A stretch of DNA of 64,000 nucleotides from Xestospongia muta (Eukaryota; Porifera; Demospongiae; Haplosclerida; Petrosiidae), in contig OY848923.1 of the NCBI GenBank assembly GCA_963693285.1, positions 7,340,451-7,404,450 on the forward strand, written 5' to 3'. Position 1 is the stretch's first letter, and every line of letters begins with the position of its first letter. Position numbers and translations under genes: made by a program. Positions 50,659-64,000 of this stretch are shown one piece after another. Under the pieces are notes generated by a model that saw only the letters and a list, made by a program, of their open reading frames with translations, was not told the DNA's origin and ran no database searches.

Positions 50659-53230
50659 TCATAATTGAGGGTCATCCCCCTCAATAGGTATATAGTCTAA
50701 CATTACGAACCCATCATTTTCTGACCACGAATCCATAAATTTTGTATTATCATCATTATGTTCAATCATGCTGACATTAATATCTGGTGTTATGATCTCC
50801 GCTAATCTTTTGTTACTGAATGAAAAGAATGGATATTGACCTCTTTGCATGGGCGGAGCCAATACCTAAACAATGATAATTATCGTACACAAAGTTACCG
50901 ATAATAGAGTGATATTTCACTTGCACTATTATGTAAGAATGACATCATCGTCACTGATGATGTCATCGTCACTGCTGTCTACTTTGAATTATTTTAATGA
51001 ACAGAGCTAGTTACTAATAGATCACATCATTTAATATAAATATTTAGGGGTCATGTTCTAAACCCATAGTAACCCCTCTATAACAACAGGAGCCTCCACA
51101 ACATGCACTCTATGTAGATTGTTGCATGTAATAAGTATTGTATGTCAATCATTGTGTATTAGCTTTTAATGCATAATAAATTTTAATACATTAATTGTGA
51201 TATTATATTGTGGTTATGATATTAGATCTACATGTTGTGGTTAATAAAATTAATAGTCTATCTATAATCTGTGAAGTTTTATATTATACAAAAATAACTA
51301 GGTTTTACGCTATAAATTTGTTTACTGTATGAGAGCAACATTTATTATTTGTTTAAGGATTGTTACTTATGTTAACAAAACGTAGATAAGACTACTGTCA
51401 CAACTACAAGTGCTGAAACGGTCACTTCCCCAAATTCACTCCATATATAGTAATACTAATACATTGTACAATATACGCTAATATAATATTATTTTGAGAC
51501 GTGGTACCTTCTCTGCTTGTTTTTGAAATTCTAAAAAGTCTTCTAATGTATGACAATAAAAACCGAGGGTACAGGATGGGTCCATTTTTGATACTGGGAT
51601 TTTTTTAGGAGCACGACAGTGGTATGTCTAGAATAAATGGATAGTTGGAGGTATAAATGGATGGATGGTTGATAAATAAAGGATGAATGGACAGACAAAT
51701 AGACAAATGGACAAACAAATAGATAAATGGACAGACAAATAGACAAATGGACAGACAAACAGACAAATGGACAGACAAACAAATGGACAAACAGACAAAT
51801 GGACAAACAGACAAATGGACAGACGTACAGATACATCGAAATCAGGTCTTGTCATATCTACTGTAGTTTGTGAGTAATGAGGATCGAGATGAATTAAATT
51901 TTCATCTATAAATTTTAATAAACATATTAATTAATTAATAATTACAGGGGTTTAGTTACCTTGATAACCAACAAAGAAAACAGAATGTTTCGGCTTACCA
52001 CCTATTATACCAACACTATGATCAAGAGCTAATAGAGACTAAATAATGAAAAATAAAATTACACTTAACTGTCTATATTCCATTCATTGTCAACAACATT
52101 TATCTATCCATTGATCCATCCATCCATTCATCCATCAATCTGTCCATTTATTCTCCCATTGATCCATTTTACCTTAACACAAGGTATATATATAGGGTTA
52201 AGTGATTCACTCCCTAATCTAACTGGTACCATTACCAACAATGATTGTTCGAGATCAGCTTTAAAAATATCTAATACGTCACCTACATAAACTATAAGAT
52301 ATACACAGTAAAAAGAAAAGAAAATAGAAAAATAAAATAACAATAGAAAAGAAAACAGCAGATGTGAGTGAGCTAAAACGTTATATGACATGATCTCTTT
52401 GATATACCACTGTTTATTGCAGTATAACAAATAAAAATAATTTATCAGTTTGGTAACTATATATACATGTATTGTTAACTATATTGTTACATACCGGTAC
52501 AATCATGTGACACATAGATATTTAATTTCTGTAAATTTATATGTTCCGTTAGCGCTCTCTTGACACAGTCCCTATAATATAAATCATTCATGAAAATAAA
52601 CATCTTTATCTATCTATATGTCAATTTGTCTGTCTGTTTGTCTTCCCATCAATTCTCCATTCATACCTTATTAAAACGGCTACTTGAGAAGGTCCAAACC
52701 AATCTCCAGGTTGATTGCCGTGGGTAACAGCTGCATCCATCATTCGATGAATTGAAAATGGGAAGAGAGAGAGAGGTGCATCACCAAACCACGAGAGGAT
52801 CTGTGTGTGTTTTTAGAAAAATGTTTTGAAAACAAACTTGTAGAGAAGATATACATAAACTGTTTATGAAGACTGATTCTTATTCAATATACATGTACAT
52901 GTTTTAATTAAATATCTATAATATTATATAAATATACATTTTAATGAGATACTAATATTGTCTATATTTATGTGCACAAAATATGCTGTCACATGCGCTT
53001 GTATATCTATATTGTGTACATAATGAAGTGAAGGTCAACTGATAGTACTTTCAATATTATATGATACATTGTTTGTAGAAGCCAATAACTGGACGTTATT
53101 TATGACATAATCAATGACATATTCCCAAATCTAAAACTTGTATAATTTGGAAATAGAAGGGTATGTTTGTATAAACTTACTTGTCTGTGTATAGTATGAC
53201 CACGGACATCTGATGAAGCTAACCGCCAGT

Positions 53231-53282
<52 letters not shown>

Positions 53283-54237
53283 TCACAATCACAAACATTT
53301 AAACACCTCAAATCTCACCTTTTCCCAATAAATGCAAATGTAGTGTAGTAGCTAATAACATCTGACCAGATCGAACCATGCAGCCCCACCCACAATCCGT
53401 GGTTAAATTTGTAGGCGGTATCGGAGGGAAATTACATCGATAAGTTATCCAAGGTATACTATAAAAATGATCCAAGAATTGCACGACATGTGGAGGTACT
53501 CCTTCACTATGACCACGAACATCTATACAAAGAACAAAGTAAAGATTATTTACGAGGCAATTAATTTAATAACAATTAATATTAATTAACTACATTGATT
53601 TGACTGTGTTGCACGTGTCCATATTGATCTAGTCCATGCATCCATTAAACTCTTATTCATCATTTCTTTTATCCCATCCATTGATCCATTAAAACATCAA
53701 TGTGTTCATTCAACCATCTCCCTATTCTTTGATAACAGACTTGCTGACTATATAGAGAGGATCATTATAAAACTATACATTGACTAGGCAATGTTCACTA
53801 CTAATATTAACACTGCTGTGTCGATATAGTTGTTATATGAAGTAATAAAGTTGTGACATTTTTAAGTTGTGAACGATCGTCTGACATTATCTAAATGACC
53901 TTGTCTTTTAGTTTATTTAACACAAACAAACTATAAGTTGGAGTATTACACTCACCTTTTTCTGGTATATATATCTTGCCTAATATCATCAGAGGAGTGT
54001 TACTGACTTGTACGCTAGAGCTAAAACTCCATCCTAGATAGCAAGAATGATGGCATAAAACATATGCCTTAACTAACCATATCTTAGTCTGTACAGTGAG
54101 GTGAATAGTTTGTTTTTCATTGGAGGAGGATTGGGCAAACTCATTGAACGTCTCACTACCCTATTTCTGTGAGTTTCTTCGTCTGTTTGTCTGTCTATCT
54201 CGCGATCGCTGTCGGAAGCACCACCAGTAGCCATCAT
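50659..54237 (-). CDS. ATG4: Autophagy cysteine protease ATG4 (ATG4C/D-like)
   Basis: Eleven exons from ATG 54237 to TGA 50659: 54237-54078, 54033-53956, 53522-53319, 53230-53181, 52800-52667, 52571-52495, 52282-52173, 52038-51960, 51905-51835, 51627-51508, 50865-50659, giving 429 residues. The peptidase C54 motifs are present: TDCGWGCMVRSGQMLLA (catalytic Cys near residue 127), GDWFGPSQVA, GIIGGKPKHSVFFVGYQ, and LIHLDPHYSQTTVD with the catalytic Asp and His. KMDPSCTLGFYCH resembles ATG4C/D more than ATG4A/B. The tail has NDGFVMLDYI, which fits an LC3-interacting F-x-x-L motif. ATG4 trims Atg8/LC3 before lipidation and removes it from membranes. It shares an 88-bp promoter with the receptor kinase. 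Confidence 0.93.
51640..51832. repeat. GGACAGACAAAT-type minisatellite in ATG4 intron 9
   Basis: Short words AAATGGACA and GACAAACAGACA repeat irregularly for about 190 bases between ATG4 exons 9 and 10. Confidence 0.85.
53231..53279 (-). repeat. (CT)n tract at the ATG4 exon 4 acceptor
   Basis: On the minus strand an uninterrupted CT run ends in CAG at the exon 4 boundary, so it forms the polypyrimidine tract. Confidence 0.85.
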
Positions 54238-54325
54238 TACGACTGAACAAATTGTGTAGGTGGGCGTCGCCCTTTTGAGCCACGCCCACAATTAGCTACT
54301 CCTCCAGACTTGCTCTAAATAAATT
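54238..54325. promoter_or_regulatory. Divergent promoter of ATG4 and the receptor tyrosine kinase
   Basis: 88 bp between start codons. It contains GGGCGTCGCCC and CCACGCCCAC, which are KLF/Sp1-type words. No TATA box is clear. Confidence 0.6.
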
Positions 54326-57805
<3,480 letters not shown>

Positions 57806-58214
57806 CTATTGTTGTGACATTGACTTTGAGAGTGAAAAAAATTATAACAACAATCTTTTAAATACTTTTTAAAATTCTATTTTTATACATATATTATTTT
57901 TATCACATTCTTTTTAAAGATGATAAATAAATTAAAAACAACTGTTGTGGATGAATTAATAATTATGTTCGTGGTCTCATTACCTGCTCATACTAATTAG
58001 AAAATAATAAATGAGTGGGCGGCTAAGAACAAGATAATGATGCGTGGGTGTTAAAATTAAATTGGTAATACTTGTGGTCAAAATCACACATATTATATTT
58101 ATTTGATATTTAATGAGTATACAATATGAAGTCTATAAATAATAGTTATTAGCATTTTAGAAAACATGTTAATAATTTTAACCTCTCCACCCACAATTGC
58201 CATTGTTTAGTGAG
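57806..58214. other. Convergent spacer between the receptor kinase and ORP9
   Basis: No gene seen. Contains several AATAAA words, for example near 57925, suitable for 3' ends on either strand. Confidence 0.5.
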
Positions 58215-59459
58215 TTAGTTCTCTTCTAAAGAAATCCGAGCAGCCATCCTTTGAGAGAGGGGTTCATTATACCACCATAGTTCACCATCAGTATTGAAAT
58301 ACTAGAAATAATATAATATAATGCACTGAATACATCCAGTTATTATTATTATACATCCATTCATCCGCCTCCAAGACTCTATTCATCTATCTATGTATCT
58401 ATTGTCTATCCATTCATTAATCCATTTATCCATCCATCCATCCATCCATTCATACATAATACCTTTTGTTTCCATTCAATTCCCTGCTGCAATCTTTCAA
58501 GAGCTTCAGCTCGTTGTTTCTCCTCAATCTATAACACACAAAAACATATAAACCGTGCCCATAACCACACCATTAACAAACCGCATGTTTAGCATCAGTC
58601 GCTGCATCAATATCATTATCACGCAGTCCTATTGTAACCAGGTGCCATTTCTTCATACTTTCATTATCTTCTTGTTTTTCTAATTTCTTATACTTTTTAC
58701 GAATAGTAGGACTATTAATGGTGTCAACAAAGACTTCCTCATCCTGAAAAGGGGTGGAGTTAATGGAGTTAGTGAGGATATAGGTACTTACTCCATTAGA
58801 ATGTTTAATGTACATAATACCATTCCATTCTCCCTCTACTTTCATGAATGGTTTACGATCTGATCCCTCACTAGATATGAGAGAGAAGGTTAACAAGTTT
58901 GTCATTACTTTATATGATAAAATAACTAACTATATATCAGCTGTTACTCTGTGTCTTTTCCCACCATAGAAAGGCTAAATGGATAAATGGTTATGTAAAT
59001 GGATAACTGCTTGTATAAATGGATGCATGTCAGCTAAATGGATGAATTGTCTGATTGCTGGATAAATGATTGTTACTTTGCAATGAAATTCTACAGTAGC
59101 GTGGTAACCAGACTTTTCGCATTTGATGTAGCATTTTCCTCCAAGTTCCATCCAAGGAACAGTTAGGATGGATCTAGTAGATAAAGACAAAAAAACAAAG
59201 TCTGTTCTGTTCAGTAACAAGTAGACAACTCACCTAGCATAAGCATTTGGTAAGGTACATTCGTATTCCTCGTTATAATCCATTAAATTTAATGTAACTA
59301 TAGTAACAAATTTTATTGATTATTGCTATTGTAGTATTTAATATCTTACTTTTGCCAACTAAATATGTAGCAAGTGAGAGACCTAAAAACTTTGATTTAG
59401 TATGAATTGAACCATTAGCATACATGTGTTTGGCAGGACACTCTGCATAGAAACTAGAT

Positions 59460-59532
<73 letters not shown>

Positions 59533-62088
59533 GCTTTGAGTCAGCCATTTCTAAATGCTTACTAGGTGGATGATGTGACACTTGTTCAGCAATAAATGTC
59601 ACAGAATTATTGCTAGCAAATGGGACAGGACCATTATCAATGATAGATCTTCGTTCTGGATCACCTGATGCAGTCTCACCATCAGGAAGATCCCAGTAAC
59701 AACGAAAGATCTCTCCAAGTGTAGCATTATAAGGTTTTTTAGCTACAGTACCCTAATGAGAGATGATACAATGTGATGTAATAATGATGTAATGAAACCT
59801 TTCTTGCAGCATGGAAAGACGATAAAAAATATCTCACAGCTGCTATCATTCTCTCTTTGGGAGTTGCAAAGTCATTAATACTGTTGAAAAAAAAAGAAAA
59901 AATTGAATAGAATTAAAGAATGATCATTAAAATTTTCTTACTTTGCAAAAAGGTCAGGATGAGCTAAAAAGTCAGCATACATCTCTAACAGAGATCTTTT
60001 TTCCAATATAAATGTTGGCAACGTGACTCGATGTAGATCCATACCTATCCTGACTTGACTTATCATGTGCATAATCAAACTTTTATTTTCAGCAACTCCA
60101 CCTACAAATACACGAAAACAAACCACAGGAATGTAATTATGAATAAACGAGATATAATTGTTCGATTAATGAATATAACGTACTGCTAGCATTGTCTAGT
60201 TCATTGTATTCATCTGCTTCATCAATATCTATTAATCAATATAAAACTAAAGCGATTTTCTATCAATAATTAACTCACCAGAGGGGTCTCCCTCGGCTGC
60301 AGGGATTGAGACAGAGGGAGATGTAACTACATTTTCACCCGTGACAGGTTCATCTTCAGCATCGTAGAACTCATCAGAGTTGACGCTACTGCTATCATCC
60401 TCTCCTTCACCCTCGACATCACTAGGTTCTTCATCCTCAAGGAGACTAATGAACAAGAGAAATGATGTCACAAATCAGTCCCTTTCCAGGACCCTTCTGT
60501 CCCTCTTGTCTAATTACCTTTCTTTACTTCCATTTTCTGAAGTTATTTGAGACTCACTGGTAACACTCCTACCAGGTAGTTTCTCATGACTAGAGGAAGG
60601 GACCTCAAGAAATGAACTAACACTGCTCCTCTCTGAAACCTATAACAAACAGAGTCCATTAACATTGAGAGATACATTACAATGACAAAACACACACAAA
60701 CATTTATATGGAAACTAAGATTTGCTAAAATACAGTCATTAGTTGCCTCATACTAAAGAGCTTGGCAACAATATATGTCAACATTACAGACAGTCAGTTA
60801 CATAAGGAATACTTATAATTTATAAGTTGTAAAATAAATATGTCCATACCTGTTCTTCTTTCATCAGATCAATACAATGTTTCATAGCAGTTATCATATC
60901 CTAATGAAAGAAGACATTATTGATTCAACAAGTGTCACTGTAACAGAATAATGAGTAAGTTTTACTTGAGCTGTCTTTTGAATTTTCTTTGCTTCGTTAG
61001 AACTATTCATACATTCAGACAAGCTCTATAAGATATAATAGCAAGTCATGTGATTGTCATGTGACAGTAATACAATGAACAAAACACATGTAATTAGACA
61101 AGTATTCTGATGACATGAATGTCATGTGACTCTCACCTTTAGTTGCTCGGTGAGAAGAGCGTGATAGCTTTCACAAATTAATAATCGGTTTTCAACACTT
61201 AGTCCTCGTTTTATCTGAGGAAGATTCAACTCTAACTTCTACAAAGAGACAGACAAAGAGAGAACAGCAAAGTCTCATTGTTATTTCTATGCATTCACAT
61301 TGAAATGATAACATTCCTTAATAGTGGCTAGTGTAAAACAACATTCTACATTTTCAGTACATAATACTTGCACACAATACTAAACATGGACACCTCAGTT
61401 ATCATGTTTTACACTACTCTTCACGTGACTAGGAAATACACACAGTGCTAAAATAGTATACTTCAGTTTTCTTAATCAGTATATTATTGGCTGCGACTTA
61501 TAAAATATGTCGTTAAAACTATTAAATTAAATATTTTTAATTTAATAAAACGTACTTGAAGTGGTTGCTTTAATCGCCTTATCGTATGCTCCATTGCTTG
61601 TACCCAACGTTCTCTCTCATCAAAGTCTTGAGCTATAATATTATATATAATAAATTAAGATCATGCATCCATTTTCTGATATGCATCCATTATACAACAT
61701 ACCTTGAAAATGATACGTTCGTCCATCACTGTGTATTGTGAATGTACAATTATCTTCATCGTCAATACCAACAATAGCCTTCCTTAAAGTAATACAACCT
61801 CTTCTACTGCCACGACGCATCTTGTCCTTGCTCTGAAGACACACACACATATAATATACATGTAGATGTTCACATGTATGGTTGTAACTTGTAACAGTAA
61901 GGGGATGGATATAGAGATTGTGTCATTGTCTGGGTAATTGAGTGTTTGAGTACACATATACTTACAGTATAGTAGGCGAGTAAGCCAGCACTTTGGTCCA
62001 GGACAAACCATCTATACTGCCATCCTGAAACGACGTTAGTCCATTTGGACAGAGGACCCTCCACAAGACTGCTACTACGACTAGCCAT
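58215..62088 (-). CDS. OSBPL9: Oxysterol-binding protein-related protein, ORP9-like
   Basis: Twenty exons from ATG 62088 to TAA 58215 sum to 660 codons (659 residues) without a frame break: 62088-61966, 61832-61703, 61632-61556, 61238-61137, 61025-60966, 60900-60850, 60639-60518, 60445-60279, 60228-60184, 60101-59942, 59880-59838, 59752-59563, 59460-59350, 59297-59234, 59173-59077, 58975-58932, 58870-58792, 58743-58582, 58528-58463, 58301-58215. An N-terminal PH domain ([20 protein letters not shown], residues about 8-100) is followed by an acidic linker with a FFAT-type ER-targeting motif (DEFYDAEDE, about 245), then the lipid-binding domain with [20 protein letters not shown] and the family signature EQVSHHPP (about 417). 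ORP9 moves PI4P and phosphatidylserine or sterol at ER-Golgi contacts. PH wording plus FFAT favour ORP9 over ORP10/11. Confidence 0.93.
59461..59528 (-). repeat. (CT)n tract at the ORP9 exon 13 acceptor
   Basis: On the minus strand a CT run of about 65 bases ends in CAG exactly at the exon 13 boundary. Confidence 0.88.
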
Positions 62089-62247
62089 TGTACTTCAATG
62101 AATTTACTGGATTATACGGAAATTAAGACCGTTTCCTTATAAGGAAGGTAGCGGGAATTTCGAAGTGGAATGCAGAATTTAAAAGGTGAAGAAACCAATT
62201 GAACTGCACTAATTCTTCCTCTAAAGCTCATACCTGCAATTCTCAAG
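62089..62247. promoter_or_regulatory. Divergent promoter of ORP9 and DEPDC1, with CArG and E2F-type words
   Basis: 159 bp between start codons. CCTTATAAGG at 62135-62144 is a perfect CArG (SRF) box inside the palindrome TTCCTTATAAGGAA. GCGGGAA at 62151-62157 is an E2F-type word. An E2F site would suit DEPDC1, whose vertebrate relatives are cell-cycle genes. Function is inferred from sequence only. Confidence 0.5.
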
Positions 62248-63817
62248 ATGGCTGGATCGCTTGACGAACAGAATACGACGCAATATAAGGCTACTCAACT
62301 GGTAAATTCCGTCATTTAGAGTATGAGAAAATGAATAAACAATTATATAAAACAATATAACATTGCTCTCTTTCTCTCTCAGTGGCGTAACATAGTCCAA
62401 GGATTTCGTTCAGGGATGCCAGTTAGTAGGCATCGTTTGAGAATGAAAGTAATTGAAGGTTGTTTTACTGGAACTGAGGCTACAGAATGGCTAAGTTTAT
62501 ACTTACAATCTTCAGGACAGTTTAAGTCTGTCTCTAAAGAACAGGTCTGTGATCTGTTTATCTATTTATCATTGCCATTTGATCTATTAATACTATCTGT
62601 CTGTCCATTTATCACCAACTAAGTTAAACCAATACAAATTAGGCATCCATTTCACATGCACCCATCCATTTACTTCTTTTGTCCATCCATTTCCTTCTTT
62701 TATCCATCCATTTACTTCTTTTGTCCATCCATTTCCTTCTTTTATCCATCCATTTCCTTCTTTTATCCATCCATTTCCTTCTTTTATCCATCCATTTACT
62801 TCTTTTGTCCATCCATTTCCTTCTTTTATCCATCCATTTCCTTCTTTTATCCATCCATTTCCTTCTTTTGTCCATCCATTTCAACCTCTCTGATCTGTCC
62901 ATCCATTTAACACCCTACTATCTGTCTATTTAACTCTCTCATTCATCCATTAGGTAGTCACATTGCTCCAAAAATTCCTAGAAAGTGATGTCATTGAAGA
63001 CGCTAAAGGAAAGGAATTGTACAAGTTTGACGAGGGAGCTCATCTTTATCGATTTGTGACACAACCCAGTCTCTTAAACTTCCTTGATGACAGTGCAAAA
63101 GGAGAAAAGAGTGACCTCTGTATTTCAAATCCTTACGCTGTTCTAGGGATGGCGACAGCTAATGAAGATATTGATACAGAAAGTATGTCGTCCAGTGAGA
63201 GGTTACCTAGTGCTGACCCAATTCCCACGGCAAAATATAATGTGTCTCAAACTCAAATAGCCAGTATTTGGAAAGAGCTGACTCTTGCAAGGTTTGTCAT
63301 TATAAATCTATATTTAAGTGACTTACTTGTACATTACATGTACGACTGTTTTATCACATATAGTCATCCATTTATCCATCTATGCATCCATTTATCCATC
63401 TATGCATCCATTTTCCACCTATGCATCCATTTATACGTGTATTCATCCATCACTTATAACTCGATACTATACATTTATTTCTTCCATGCAGACTCTTAAA
63501 ACTCATTGAGCTTCCTTCATTAGACAGTGTCCTCTCTTATGATGCTGTTGATGGTAAGCTGATTGCTGATAATGTGTGTCAGGTCCAACAACAGCTGGTT
63601 GGCTCTGAGAGGGGTAAGTTATGAGAACACGTGCAATTCCTCTCGGCCAGTACTTACAGCAACAGTATACATGTATAGTTGGTGTGTGTATGTTTGTATG
63701 TATCTGTCTACTAGTTTTATTACTTTATATGTAGAAGCTGTTGAAGATGTTCCAAGCTGGGTAGTAATGGCTATGAGATACCTATCTAAATGTAAGTAGT
63801 TTGACTACTAAAGATTA

Positions 63818-63874
<57 letters not shown>

Positions 63875-64000
63875 GGCCAGATGGCTGTCCCACAGATGTC
63901 ACTGGAGGTCTACCAGTATATCATGGCTTTGAACAAGATGTTCTACAATCTCTAACAAGTTACTTCTCTCAACTTACACAACCTCTCATATCTACACACT
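62248..64000 (+). CDS. DEPDC1: DEP-domain protein, DEPDC1-like, N-terminal part (runs off right edge)
   Basis: Six exons are visible: 62248-62301, 62383-62544, 62954-63291, 63492-63613, 63735-63791 and 63875 to beyond 64000. A short leader MAGSLDEQNTTQYKATQLW enters a DEP domain (FRSGMPVSRHRLRMKVIEGC, FTGTEATEWL, LLQKFLESDVIED, HLYRFV). After a Ser-rich linker come WKELTLARLLKLIELPSLDS and VPSWVVMAMRYLSKWPD, then YHGFEQDVLQSLTSYFSQLT, which in DEPDC1 proteins leads into a RhoGAP-like domain outside the window. DEPDC1 proteins act in mitosis and transcriptional control. An ATG inside exon 2 (62416) is also in frame, but the exon 1 start gives the usual leader. The exon 6 acceptor follows a (CT)n run. 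Confidence 0.88.
62660..62890. repeat. About 22-bp tandem repeat in DEPDC1 intron 2
   Basis: CATCCATTTCCTTCTTTTAT and its variant with ACTTCTTTTGT repeat about ten times, giving false open frames on both strands. Confidence 0.92.
63823..63874 (+). repeat. (CT)n tract at the DEPDC1 exon 6 acceptor
   Basis: A pure CT run ends in CAG at 63872-63874, directly joined to exon 6. Confidence 0.92.

Noticed and set aside
62639..62933. Lys-Trp-Met-Asp or Phe-Tyr-Pro-Ser repeat frames on both strands
   Set aside because: Translation of the 22-bp tandem repeat in a DEPDC1 intron.

Overview
The window reads as nuclear DNA of an early-branching animal, most likely a demosponge of the Amphimedon type. That identification is inference. 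It rests on AT-rich sequence, very short GT-AG introns, genes packed head to head with about 90-160 bp between start codons, and animal-specific genes (TRAF adaptors, a death-domain/ankyrin protein, a receptor tyrosine kinase) next to housekeeping genes.

Region 1 (1-0.67 kb, minus strand) holds the 5' part of an RRM plus PARP-type gene that runs off the left edge. Region 2 (2.8-36.7 kb) is a tandem array of about 14 TRAF-like loci, all on the plus strand and all without introns. Seven are or were full RING / TRAF zinc-finger / coiled-coil / MATH genes with at most one lesion. The rest are short RING-zinc-finger copies, frameshifted copies or relics. One copy is split by a 1.8-kb foldback DNA transposon with a perfect TTAA target duplication; the transposon carries a decayed P2X7-C-terminus-like gene. 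A death-domain/ankyrin-repeat gene sits in antisense inside one repeat unit (22.3-24.7 kb) and is missing from the next unit. A degraded copy of the last exon of the neighbouring AGL gene lies deep inside the array, so array duplication once carried the array's edge with it.

Region 3 (37.1-64 kb) is single-copy, intron-rich and conserved: AGL (minus, 17 exons), a YJU2B/CCDC130-type splicing factor (plus), NDUFB7 (plus), an ATG4C/D-type autophagy protease (minus), a receptor tyrosine kinase (plus), an ORP9-type lipid-transfer protein (minus) and the 5' part of a DEPDC1-type gene (plus, runs off the right edge). AGL/YJU2B, ATG4/RTK and ORP9/DEPDC1 are divergent pairs with very short shared promoters. 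Introns are rich in (CT)n runs, many of which act as the polypyrimidine tract, and in ATCC-type minisatellites.

Functionally, the array and the death-domain gene look like an expanding innate-immune or cell-death signalling cluster. The right half is ordinary metabolism, splicing, respiration, autophagy and lipid transport.
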